Shown here piece after piece: positions 37,182 to 46,400 of a stretch of DNA of 64,000 nucleotides (position 1 is the first letter of the stretch; each line of letters begins with the position of its first letter). Source of the DNA: Allopusillimonas soli (GTDB lineage Bacteria; Pseudomonadota; Gammaproteobacteria; Burkholderiales; Burkholderiaceae_B); assembly GCF_004153445.1 (NCBI RefSeq), contig NZ_SDQC01000001.1, positions 558,001-622,000 on the forward strand. The letters are read 5' to 3'. The position numbers were made by a program, and so were the translations under genes. The notes beneath the pieces were generated by a model. That model did no database searches. It was not told where the DNA came from and saw only the letters and a program-made list of their open reading frames with translations.

Positions 37182-37969
37182 AAGACGCGGCTGTCGTAAC
37201 GGGCGGGGCGAGCGGCATAGGGGAAGCATGTGCACAGCGCTTTGCGGCGCTGGGGCATGCCGTTGCCATTCTGGACGTCGAAGACGACAAAGGCACGGCG
37301 GCAGCGGCGCGGATCAACGATGAGGGCGGTCACGCACGCTTTTATTCCTGCGATGTGGCCGATGCGGACGCCGTCAACGAGGCTGCTGAGCGCATCGCGC
37401 AGGACATGGGCCCGGCAGCCGTTCTTGTGACATCCGCGGCATTGATACCCGACACCGAAGCCATACTCGATATGGACATGGCACGGCACGAGCGCATGTG
37501 GCAAGTGAACTACCACGGAACGCTGCATGCCTGCATTGCGTTCGGCCGCCAGATGCGGGAGATGCAGCGCGGCGCCATCGTCACGCTGGGCTCCATCAAT
37601 AGCATGATGCCCCTGCCGCTGCCGGCCTACAATCCTGGCAAGGTCGCCATTGCAAGACTGACCCAACTGCTGGCGGTGGAACTGGGGCAACATGGCGTGA
37701 GAGTCAACAGCGTCGCGCCCACCTATGTCATGACCGAAGGCTTGCAGGACAAGATAGCCTCCGGGTTACGCGATGCGGGGAAAATCATGGCGCCACACGC
37801 GCTGGCCACATTGCCCAACGCCGTCGACATAGCCGATGCCGTCGCCTTCCTGTGCTCGGACCAAGCCGCCTGCATCACAGGCGTACTGCTGCCTGTCGAT
37901 GCCGGTTGGGCGGCGGGCGTCAGCTACAAGAGCTATGCAGGGGGCGTTCCATGGGATCCGCCCTCATAG
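37178..37969 (+). CDS. SDR oxidoreductase
   Basis: A 263-residue SDR starting at GTG within the stop of the preceding gene (GTGA overlap). TGGASGIGEACAQRFA is the cofactor motif, and YNPGK carries the catalytic Tyr and Lys. VTSAAL replaces the usual NNAG motif. The overlap shows translational coupling with the hydroxyacid dehydrogenase, so the two oxidoreductases probably act in the same pathway. Confidence 0.85.
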   Translation: MKDAAVVTGGASGIGEACAQRFAALGHAVAILDVEDDKGTAAAARINDEGGHARFYSCDVADADAVNEAAERIAQDMGPAAVLVTSAALIPDTEAILDMDMARHERMWQVNYHGTLHACIAFGRQMREMQRGAIVTLGSINSMMPLPLPAYNPGKVAIARLTQLLAVELGQHGVRVNSVAPTYVMTEGLQDKIASGLRDAGKIMAPHALATLPNAVDIADAVAFLCSDQAACITGVLLPVDAGWAAGVSYKSYAGGVPWDPPS

Positions 37970-38008
37970 TGCCAGCATTCGCATCAGACTGCCGACCCAT
38001 CCCACAGA

Positions 38009-38980
38009 CTACTCTTCCTTGAAAACCTCGCCAGCCGCGGCGTCTATCACCTTCTGGTCCTGTGCCAGGCGCTGCGCAAACTCCTGCGGCGAACTGCCCA
38101 CCGGCGTCAGGAGCAAGGGCTTGAGCACCTTCAGTACCTCAGGCGCATTCGCCGCCTCGTGGAAGCCTGCGGCGATCTTGGTCTTCACATCCTCTGGCGT
38201 GCCGGCGGGCGCGAAGAGCCCGTACCAATTGTTGCTGAACGCCACATCACCCAGACCGGCTTCGGCATAGGTCGGCACATCCGGAAGCTCAGCCAGGCGC
38301 TTGTCGCCGCTGACGGCCAATATGCGCAAGTCTCCGGACTTATGATGAGAGAGCACCGACGATGTCCCCGTGACCAGGGAGGTCACATGGCCGCCAATCA
38401 CATCATTCACCGCCGCGGATGTGCCTGCATACCGCACATTCGTGACTTTGCCGCTCAAACCCAGGGAAGCCATCATGCCCGAGCCCACCATCAGCGTGAA
38501 GGGTTCCCCGCTCGCCCAACTGCAGTTGTTCTTTTCATCTGTGCAGAACCGCTTGTAATCTTCCACGGTCTTGATATCAGAGCCGCCCTTCACAACGAGC
38601 GCCGTTGGCCCTGTTGCCATCATGGTGACCGGCGTAAGCTGCGTCAGCGGGTCGGTTTTCAGGGATTTGTTGGTGTACTTGAGCATGGCGATCGCGGGAA
38701 TCGACACCAGCAGGGTGTAGCCGTCCGCCTTGGCGCGAATGGTGTCGTTGGTGGCGATCAAGCCATCGGCGCCCGGCTTGTTCTCCACCACGACCGACTG
38801 GCCCCATAGCTTGGACAGATGCCGCGCCATGGCACGCGACACATTGTCACTGCCGCCGCCCGGCGAATATGGCACGATGATAACCACCGGCTTCTCCGGA
38901 TACTTCACGGTGTCGGCCTGCGCGGCCGCGGCGGTCATGAGCGAGAGGCAAAGCCCCATCGCCAACGTCTTTATCCTCAT
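38009..38980 (-). CDS. Bug/TctC-family periplasmic receptor
   Basis: A 323-residue receptor with signal peptide (residues 1-22). KPVVIIVPYSPGGGSDNVSRAMARHL and VVENKPGADGLIATND are the diagnostic Bug segments. AGGAGA lies seven bases before the ATG at 38980; a longer frame to 39043 is rejected because it overlaps the upstream gene's stop. It follows the PEP mutase-family gene and probably delivers that pathway's substrate. Confidence 0.9.
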   Translation of the reverse strand: MRIKTLAMGLCLSLMTAAAAQADTVKYPEKPVVIIVPYSPGGGSDNVSRAMARHLSKLWGQSVVVENKPGADGLIATNDTIRAKADGYTLLVSIPAIAMLKYTNKSLKTDPLTQLTPVTMMATGPTALVVKGGSDIKTVEDYKRFCTDEKNNCSWASGEPFTLMVGSGMMASLGLSGKVTNVRYAGTSAAVNDVIGGHVTSLVTGTSSVLSHHKSGDLRILAVSGDKRLAELPDVPTYAEAGLGDVAFSNNWYGLFAPAGTPEDVKTKIAAGFHEAANAPEVLKVLKPLLLTPVGSSPQEFAQRLAQDQKVIDAAAGEVFKEE

Positions 38981-39032
38981 TTTCTCTCTCCTGATGCCTG
39001 CATGCGCAGGTCTGATTGAATGCGGTGCCGGT

Positions 39033-39914
39033 CTAGCCCGCATCCGCGTATTTCCTTTCCACGGCCACGGACTCGTCCAGGCCCACGAATCGGTTGAAGT
39101 CCTGGAAGGACGTGATCTGGTCCGCGATGGCGTTGGTGGAACACCCTTCGCGCATGAAGGTCTCCATCATTTCCTTGACCGCCTTGTGCATGGCGAACAT
39201 GGGCTCGATAGGACAAATGGCAAACCCAAAGCCCAGTTCTCCCACTTCCTTCAAGGATAGAAACGGCGTTTTGCCGGAGCGCGCCATATTGAAAAGAATC
39301 GGCTTGCCCAAAGGCTTGAGCCTCCTGCCGATTTCCTCCAGCTGTTCCATGCTTTCGGGGGCGTCGGCATAGAGACCGTCCGCCCCCTCCTCCGAGTAGG
39401 CGGCAAGGCGGTCCAGCGCATCCTCCAGGCCGTTCACAGCAATCGCATCCGTGCGTGCCACGATGAAGAAATCGGGATCGCGCCGCGCATCCAGCATCGC
39501 GCGCAGTTTGAGTCGCATTTCCTGCTTGGATATGAGTTGCTTGCCCGAAAAATGACCACACTTCTTCGGCAACGCCTGATCCTCCAGGTGCAGGCAGGAC
39601 GCTCCCGCCTCTTCCCAGAGCGCCATGGTTCGCTGTACATCAAGAATGCCGCCATAGCCGGTATCCGCATCGGCAAAGACCGGCACAGTCGAGGCGCGGC
39701 ATATGCGGCGAATATGCTCGAACATTTCCGTCTGAGTAAGCACGCCGATATCGGCCTTGCCGGCAATAATGGCGGAGGCTGCAAAGCCGCTGACGAAAAT
39801 GGCGGGCGCTCCGGCCTGCTCCGCCAGCTTGGCTGTCACCGCATCATGCGCCCCCATGCAGACGAACGGCCCCTGCTTGAACAACTGCCGAAACTGGGCG
39901 GAACGAGGATTCAT
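39033..39914 (-). CDS. Isocitrate lyase/PEP mutase-family lyase
   Basis: A 293-residue TIM-barrel enzyme. VFADADTGYGG is the metal-binding segment, and LEDQALPKKCGHFSGK carries the KKCGH active-site loop whose Cys is typical of lyases such as methylisocitrate lyase and dimethylmalate lyase rather than PEP mutases. The start is placed at 39914 (MNPRSAQF), with AAAGG just upstream. With an MmgE/PrpD protein in the same cluster, a C-C lyase for a branched di- or tricarboxylate is a reasonable guess. Confidence 0.87.
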   Translation of the reverse strand: MNPRSAQFRQLFKQGPFVCMGAHDAVTAKLAEQAGAPAIFVSGFAASAIIAGKADIGVLTQTEMFEHIRRICRASTVPVFADADTGYGGILDVQRTMALWEEAGASCLHLEDQALPKKCGHFSGKQLISKQEMRLKLRAMLDARRDPDFFIVARTDAIAVNGLEDALDRLAAYSEEGADGLYADAPESMEQLEEIGRRLKPLGKPILFNMARSGKTPFLSLKEVGELGFGFAICPIEPMFAMHKAVKEMMETFMREGCSTNAIADQITSFQDFNRFVGLDESVAVERKYADAG

Positions 39915-39971
39915 ATACCTTTCTTCCTTAATCAATAAAACTGGCTCACGCCTGCTTATTTAGCATTCAAT

Positions 39972-39990
39972 AATACAATCCTATAGTATT
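39972..39990. promoter_or_regulatory. Operator dyad upstream of the lyase gene
   Basis: AATACAAT-CCT-ATAGTATT, a near-palindrome matching the perfect dyad at 34467-34485 in 15 of 19 positions. It lies 58 bases before the lyase start, in an AT-rich stretch, and ties this minus-strand operon to the same regulator. Confidence 0.55.
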
Positions 39991-40085
39991 CTAAATTAAG
40001 CTGCAATAGTCATGAAAGAAAACAGGATGGCCAGGCAGCATCGCGACCGAGAATTGGACGGCACGCGGCCAGGCCAGCGACAAAG

Positions 40086-40126
40086 AAAAAGCCCGGCCGA
40101 ATGATCAACATCCGGCCGGGCTTTTG
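40086..40126. terminator. Bidirectional rho-independent terminator after ffh
   Basis: GCCCGGCCG (40091-40099) pairs with CGGCCGGGC region (40113-40121), preceded by A-run and followed by TTTTG, so it can work on both strands. It ends the ffh transcript. Confidence 0.85.
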
Positions 40127-40214
40127 TCGTCGCCGCGGAATCAGGAAAAGCGCGTCATCAAGCTTCTGAAAAACCCTTCAAATGCCTTTCATCAGCATGA
40201 CTGTTCCGCGCCAG

Positions 40215-41642
40215 CTAGCGCTTGAACCCTCCAAAACCACCCTTGCCCATGCCTCCCAGGCCTTTCATGCCGCCCATGGCGCGCATCATCTTGGACATGC
40301 CGCCCTTCTTCATCTGCTTCATCATGCCTTGCATCTGGTCGAACTGCGTCAGCAGGCGGTTCACATCCTGGACCGGCACGCCGGCGCCAGCCGCAATGCG
40401 GCGCTTGCGTGAGGCCTTGAGCAGCTCGGGCTTGGCGCGCTCGGCGGGCGTCATGGCATTGAGAATGCCTTCCTGGCGTCGCAGTTGCTTGGTGGCCTGA
40501 TCCGTCTGCAACTGGCCCGCCGCCTGGGCAAACTGCGCCGGCAGCTTTTCCAGCAGCGAGCCCATGTCGCCCATTTTCTTTACCTGTTGGAGCTGCTCGC
40601 GGAAGTCGTTCAAATCGAAGCGATTGCCCGACTTGAGCTTGGCCGCCAGCTTCTGCGCCTCGGCGACATCGATATTCTTTTGCGCCTGCTCCACCAGCGA
40701 AACAATATCGCCCATGCCCAGCACGCGCTGCGCCATGCGCTCGGGATGAAAAGGCTCGAGGCCGTCCAGCTTTTCCGACACCCCCACGAATTTCAGCGGC
40801 TTGCCGGTCACATGCCGTACCGACAGCGCCGCGCCGCCCCGCGCATCGCCGTCGAGTTTAGTGAGCACCACGCCTGTGAGCGGCAAGGCATCGGCGAAGG
40901 CCTTGGCCACATTCACCGCATCTTGGCCCTGCATGGCATCCACCACGAATAGCGTTTCGACGGGATGAAGCAGATCGTACAAGGCGCGGATTTCGCGCAT
41001 CATGGCCTCGTCCACGCCTAGACGGCCCGCCGTATCGACAATCAGCACATCGTAGTGATGGCGCCGCGCATGATCGAGCGCGCCGCGCGCGATGTCTTCG
41101 GGCTTGCTGCTGGTATCGCTGGGCAGGAAGTCGGCCTGTACCTGTGTTGCAACGGTCTTGAGTTGCTCGATGGCCGCGGGGCGATAAACGTCGGCGCTGA
41201 CGACCAGCACTTTCTTTTTGCCCGTCTTGCGGCCATTGTGCACATGTTGACCGTCGAGCAGCCACTTGGCCAGCTTGCCGGTGGTGGTGGTTTTCCCCGC
41301 CCCCTGCAAGCCCGCCATCAGGATAACGGCCGGCGGCTGGGAGGCCAGCGACAGTTCGCTAGCCTCAGGGCCCAGATCGCCGCCCATGAGGGATGTCAGC
41401 TCCTTGTGCACGACCCCTACCAGCGCCTGGCCGGGATTCAGACTGCCGACGACGTCCTGGCCTAGCGCTTTTTCTTTCACACGGGCAACGAAATCGCGCA
41501 CCACGGGCAGTGAGACATCCGCCTCCAGCAGGGCCATGCGCACTTCGCGCAACATGTCCTGCGTGTTGGTTTCGGTCAAGCGCGCCTCGCCGCGCATGGT
41601 CTTGACCACGCGCGACAGGCGTTGAGTGAGATTGTCGAGCAT
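40215..41642 (-). CDS. ffh: Signal recognition particle protein Ffh
   Basis: A 475-residue SRP54 GTPase that binds signal sequences and 4.5S RNA for co-translational membrane targeting. N domain (1-~90), G domain with GLQGAGKTTTTGKLA (P-loop near 108), DTAGRLGVDE and TKLDGDARGG, then the Met-rich M domain (QMQGMMKQMKKGGMSKMMRAMG). The C-terminus is Gly/Lys-rich. Length fits the family. Confidence 0.97.
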   Translation of the reverse strand: MLDNLTQRLSRVVKTMRGEARLTETNTQDMLREVRMALLEADVSLPVVRDFVARVKEKALGQDVVGSLNPGQALVGVVHKELTSLMGGDLGPEASELSLASQPPAVILMAGLQGAGKTTTTGKLAKWLLDGQHVHNGRKTGKKKVLVVSADVYRPAAIEQLKTVATQVQADFLPSDTSSKPEDIARGALDHARRHHYDVLIVDTAGRLGVDEAMMREIRALYDLLHPVETLFVVDAMQGQDAVNVAKAFADALPLTGVVLTKLDGDARGGAALSVRHVTGKPLKFVGVSEKLDGLEPFHPERMAQRVLGMGDIVSLVEQAQKNIDVAEAQKLAAKLKSGNRFDLNDFREQLQQVKKMGDMGSLLEKLPAQFAQAAGQLQTDQATKQLRRQEGILNAMTPAERAKPELLKASRKRRIAAGAGVPVQDVNRLLTQFDQMQGMMKQMKKGGMSKMMRAMGGMKGLGGMGKGGFGGFKR

Positions 41643-41742
41643 AGGGATGTATCGCTTAAACTAATCAGATTCGTCCGTAATCCGGACTAAAATAACCCAG
41701 GTCGGGGCTGTGCCCCCGGTTCGCAACCATACCCAGGGGACC

Positions 41743-42591
41743 ATGTCTGCAGGCATTGTATTTCACTTGCTGGCCGCGCTGTCTTACGGCGTGCTGGCCA
41801 TCGCGCTCTGGCGACCCCTTGCCAAAACACAGGAAGGCAGGCAGATCCGCGCCGGCACCGTGCGCCGGGTGTGCCTGGGCGGCGCCATCGTCCTGCACGG
41901 CGTCGCCCTATCCCAGGCCATTACCCCCAACCATAGCCTATTCCTGGGCTGGATGCTTGCGCTTTCGGCCGCCGTCTGGCTGGGCCTCATCGTATTCTGG
42001 CTGGAAAGCCTGGTCATGCGCATAGATGGCCTGCTGCTCATCCTCCTGCCAGCCGCCACCCTTACCACGCTGCTGGCCGCCGTCTTTCCGGGCGGCCACC
42101 TGGTGGATCATGCCCATAACGAGTTGCTGCGCATCCATCTGCTCATTGCCCTCATGGCCTACGGCCTCATTACCGTGGCCGCGCTGCAGGCCATGCTCAT
42201 GGCTGCTCTCGATCGCCAACTGCACCGCCCCGTCGAGGCGCAAACCAATCGAGGCCTGATGAGCCGCGCACTGGACTCCATGCCACCCCTGCTCATCCAG
42301 GAGGTCCTGCTGTTCAGGCTCATCTGGATCGGTTTTGCCATCCTTACCCTGACCATTATCACCGGCGCGGCGGTCTCCATGAAGCTGACAGGCAGCTTCA
42401 TGCCCATGGACCACAAGACCGCCTTCACCCTGTTGTCATGGATCACTTTCGGCGTGCTGCTGGCCGGCCGCTACACACGCGGCTGGCGCGGGCCCGTCGC
42501 CCTGCGCTGGACGCTGGTTGGCTTTGCCTTCCTGCTGCTGTCCTATACAGGCAGCCGCTTCGTGCTGGACGTCATTCTGCATAGGGGTTGA
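41743..42591 (+). CDS. Cytochrome c assembly/CcsA-family membrane protein (YpjD-like)
   Basis: A 282-residue protein with eight or so membrane helices. The family signature WGSW-like segment is not strict here, but AYGLITVAALQAMLMAALDRQLHR, GAAVSMKLTGSF and the HKTAFTLLSWITFGVLLAGRY helix match the CcsA/YpjD (HemX-like) proteins that follow ffh in many betaproteobacteria. Members handle haem during cytochrome c maturation or tetrapyrrole regulation. The ATG at 41743 is preceded by AGGGGA. Confidence 0.85.
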   Translation: MSAGIVFHLLAALSYGVLAIALWRPLAKTQEGRQIRAGTVRRVCLGGAIVLHGVALSQAITPNHSLFLGWMLALSAAVWLGLIVFWLESLVMRIDGLLLILLPAATLTTLLAAVFPGGHLVDHAHNELLRIHLLIALMAYGLITVAALQAMLMAALDRQLHRPVEAQTNRGLMSRALDSMPPLLIQEVLLFRLIWIGFAILTLTIITGAAVSMKLTGSFMPMDHKTAFTLLSWITFGVLLAGRYTRGWRGPVALRWTLVGFAFLLLSYTGSRFVLDVILHRG

Positions 42592-42592
42592 G

Positions 42593-42844
42593 GTGGGCAA
42601 ACTACTTTTCTGGATCATTGTCATCATTGGCGGCCTGCTCGCGGCACGCCTGATCGCGCACAACCAGGCACGCCGCGCCATGGAAGCGAAGCGGCCGCGC
42701 GCGCCATTGGCCAAATCCGACACATCCGAGGCCATGGTGCGCTGCGCGCACTGCGGCATCCACCTGCCGCGCTCGGAAGCGGTACTCATGAATGGCCAAA
42801 CCTGGTGCAGCCAGGAGCACGCCCGCCTGGGCGTCAGGCAATAG
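42593..42844 (+). CDS. Small PP0621-family membrane protein with CxxC pair
   Basis: An 83-residue protein with GTG start overlapping the end of the previous gene by one codon's neighbourhood. One N-terminal helix (LLFWIIVIIGGLLAARLIA) is followed by a basic linker and a zinc-ribbon-like end: CAHCGIHLPRSEAV and later WCSQEH. It is a conserved gene of unknown function in this syntenic block. Confidence 0.75.
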   Translation: MGKLLFWIIVIIGGLLAARLIAHNQARRAMEAKRPRAPLAKSDTSEAMVRCAHCGIHLPRSEAVLMNGQTWCSQEHARLGVRQ

Positions 42845-42853
42845 GGGCGCGAC

Positions 42854-43438
42854 GTGACGCATCTGGTGCTGGATCGACACGGCTGGCTGCGGCCCAGCCC
42901 CGGCGTATCACACATCCCATCTCCCAACCACGACCTGCGGCCCGGCAACGACGACGCCACGCTCCTGATCATTCACAATATCAGCCTGCCACCGGGCAAA
43001 TTCGGCGGCTGCGAGGTCGCCGGGCTGTTCACCAATCAGCTCAACTATGCCTCCCATCCCTGGCTGGAGCGCCTGCGTGGCCTGCATGTCTCGGCTCATT
43101 TCTTTGTGCGCCGCGACGGCAGCATCATCCAGTTCGTGCCTACCGTGAAACGCGCATGGCACGCAGGCGTGTCCTTTTTCCAAGGGCGCGAGCGCTGCAA
43201 TGATTTTTCGCTGGGCATAGAACTCGAAGGCACAGATACCCTCGCCTATACCAATGCCCAGTACGGCACACTGGCAAGCCTGCTGCCGGCCTTACGCGCA
43301 CGCCATCCCTTGCGGGCGGTGCGTGGCCACGAGCACATCGCGCCGGGCCGCAAAACCGACCCAGGGCCCGCTTTCGACTGGCGGCGCTTCAGAACGGAAA
43401 ACGCCCTACCCGCGCGCTGGATGCCACCGGGCATCTAG
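42854..43438 (+). CDS. ampD: 1,6-anhydro-N-acetylmuramyl-L-alanine amidase AmpD
   Basis: A 194-residue zinc amidase that cleaves anhydromuropeptides in the cytoplasm during cell-wall recycling. Visible are IHNISLPPG with the first zinc His, SAHFFVRRDG, KRAWHAGVS and the final zinc ligands in GHEHIAPGRKTDPG. Start codon GTG. Loss of AmpD typically raises AmpC expression, relevant because ampC is encoded at 6222, though no AmpR is visible here. Confidence 0.95.
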   Translation: MTHLVLDRHGWLRPSPGVSHIPSPNHDLRPGNDDATLLIIHNISLPPGKFGGCEVAGLFTNQLNYASHPWLERLRGLHVSAHFFVRRDGSIIQFVPTVKRAWHAGVSFFQGRERCNDFSLGIELEGTDTLAYTNAQYGTLASLLPALRARHPLRAVRGHEHIAPGRKTDPGPAFDWRRFRTENALPARWMPPGI

Positions 43439-43441
43439 TCC

Positions 43442-46400
43442 TCAAGCCACCGTGTCCAGCCTGAGCAGTTCCGCGTAAACACCGTTGTGCCGCAAGAGCT
43501 CGTCATGGCTGCCGGATTCCGCCAGGCGCCCATGCTTGAGCACCAGGATAAGATCCGCATCCCGCACGGTGGACAACCTGTGCGCAATGATCAGCGTGGT
43601 ACGACCGCGCATCAGCGAAGACAGCGCCTCGCGAATCTGCGATTCACTCAGGGTATCCAGATGCGACGTGGCTTCGTCCAGCACCAGAATCGGTGCGTCC
43701 TTTAGAAAGGCCCGCGCAATAGACACCCGCTGACGCTGGCCGCCCGACAACTGCGCCCCGCGCTCCCCCACTCGTGTGCGGATGCCGTGGGGCAGCGCAT
43801 TCACCACGGACGACAACGCCGCGCGGTCTATCGCCAGCCACAGATCGGCGTCGCTTGCATCGGGGCGCGCCAACCTGATGTTGGCTTCCAACGTATCATT
43901 GAACAGATAGGTGTCCTGATTGACCAGGGCCACACGCTCACGCAGATCGTCCAGCCCCATTTCGCGCAAATCCATGCCGTCGAGCCGAATAACGCCCTGC
44001 CGCGGATCCCAGAAACGTAGCAGCAGGCTGGCCACCGTACTTTTCCCCGCGCCCGATGGCCCCACCAGCGCCACCACCTTGCCGGCCGGAATCGTGAAGC
44101 TCAGGTCAGACAGCACATCGGCCGATCTGCCCGCATAGGCAAATTCCACGCCATCGAACGTCACCGACATTCCCTGCCGGCCCGCCTGCGGCGCCGCCTT
44201 CGGCCCATCCTTGACCGCCTCCTGTGCATGCGACACCACATGCAGGCGCTGCACGGCGGCAAATGTATCGGCCAGTTGACGGCTGACCTGCGAAATCTCC
44301 GATACGGGCAGGAATGTTGCCACGGCCACAAGCACCAGCAGCGGCGCCATGGCGGGCGGCAGTTGCCCTGCCGATGCCTGCTGTGCCGCCACCACTGCCA
44401 CGGCCAGGCCGCCCAGCCCCGCCGCCACTTCGAACCAGGCATGCTGCGATGCCAGGCTGCGCAGCAAAGCCAGACGGTGCGCGCAATAGCGGCTGCCCAC
44501 CTCCATCAGACGCGCGCGTTGCCGCTGCGTGGCCTGCAGTACCCTCAGCTCGGACAGGCCCTGTATGCTGTCCGCCAAATGCGCGCTCATTTCCCCCATC
44601 CATCGGCTGGCGTGCCCGCCAAGTCCATCGATATGCGCACGCCTCAAGAAGGGAGACAGCATGGCATAAAGCAGAAAGGGCAGCAGGGCCAATGCCACCG
44701 GCCAGCTGTAATAGAACAGAAAACCCAACACTGACAGCGGCACCACGATGGAAACAATGGCCGGCGCAACCGTGTGCGCATAGAAGTACTCCACCACCTC
44801 CACATCCCGCGTCGCCAACGAAACCAGGTCGCCTGAGCGCCGGTGCTGAAGATATGCCGGAGCCAGCCGCTCCAGCTTGTCGTAAAGCTTGATGCGCATA
44901 TCGGCCAGCAGGGAATAGGCCATGGCATGGGCCAGCCAGGATTCCAGCCAATGCAGCAAGGCAGCCATGGGCGCGCATATCAGCAAAGCCAATACCACGC
45001 CCGAAGGAAACTCGCCCGCGCGCACGTCAGCCACCACGAGCGCGCTGAGAACGCCCACGCCGATGAAGGCCGAGACCCTCGCCAAGCCCAACACAATGGT
45101 CAAAGCCAAGGAGCCCTTCCAGGGCGCGATCAAAGCAAGCAAGGTGGTCAGCGCATCGCGCCAGGACACGGACTTGGCTTGCTCGGCCAGAGACGCACTG
45201 TCTGGGTCGGACGATGCCGCGTAGGTTCTGGCGGCCGCCTCGGGCCGCGCCTCGCCAATGCCCGTTGCCTGCGTCCCGGCGGGCCCAAGCGCTTCGCCGC
45301 TACCTTCCTTTGTCTCCGAGGCCTGTTCGCCGCCGCTCATATCAGGCGTGCTACGCCCACGCCGCTGCGCCTGATCATGCATGAGCCGGTAGTAAAGGCC
45401 GCGCTGCGCCATCAAGGCCGTATGCGTACCCGCCTCGACCACCCTGCCCTGGTCCAGCACCAGACAGCGGTCGGTTGATAGAACACTGGCCAGGCGGTGG
45501 GCCAAAATCAAGGTAGTGCGCCCCGCCATCAGCCGATTCAGCGCCTGCTGAATGGTCGCCTCATTTTGCGTGTCGACCGACGACAGGGCTTCGTCCAGAA
45601 TCAGAATCGGCGCATCCCGCAGCAGGGCCCGCGCGATCGCAAGGCGCTGACGCTGCCCGCCAGACAACTGCAGGCCCCGCTCGCCTATCTGCGTGTCGTA
45701 ACCATCGGGCAGCGACATGATGAAGTCATCAAGATTCGCCGCCTGAGCCGCGCGGCGCATCTGCGTGGACGAAGCGTCGGGCCTGGCCATGAGCAGATTC
45801 TCTGCGATCGAACCATGAAAGAGCGTGATGTCCTGACTGACCACGGCAATACGCGACAGCAGCGTACTGGTATCCACATGCCGAATATCATGCCCGCCCA
45901 CACGTATGGCGCCTGCCTGGAGCGTGAACTCCTTGAGCAGCAGGCGAACCAGGGTGGATTTGCCGGCGCCGCTCGGCCCCACAATGCCCACCCGCTCGCC
46001 AGGCGCGATCTTGAACGAAAGCGCCTGGTGCACAGGTTCACGGCCCGCATAGCCGAAGCGCACAGCATCGAACTCGATGGATGGCTCCAGCGCCTGCGTG
46101 CTTGCGTGCGCCGGCGATGCCGACGCCTGGTCGTCATCCGCCTCGCCCCTGGCATCAAGCAACGCGTGAATACCCGCGGCCGCCGACTGGCCCAGCATGC
46201 CCTGGTGAAGAATCGCCCGCAGGTCGCGCAGAGGACGAAAAATCTCCGTGCCCGCCATCAGCACGATCAGGAGCGCCTCCATGCTCATCTGACCTGTATA
46301 TACGCGCCAACCACCCAAGGACACCGCCGCCGCGGAACCCAGCGCAATACCCAGGTCGGTAATACCACGCGTCAGCACACTGACGGCCAGCACCCGAAAT

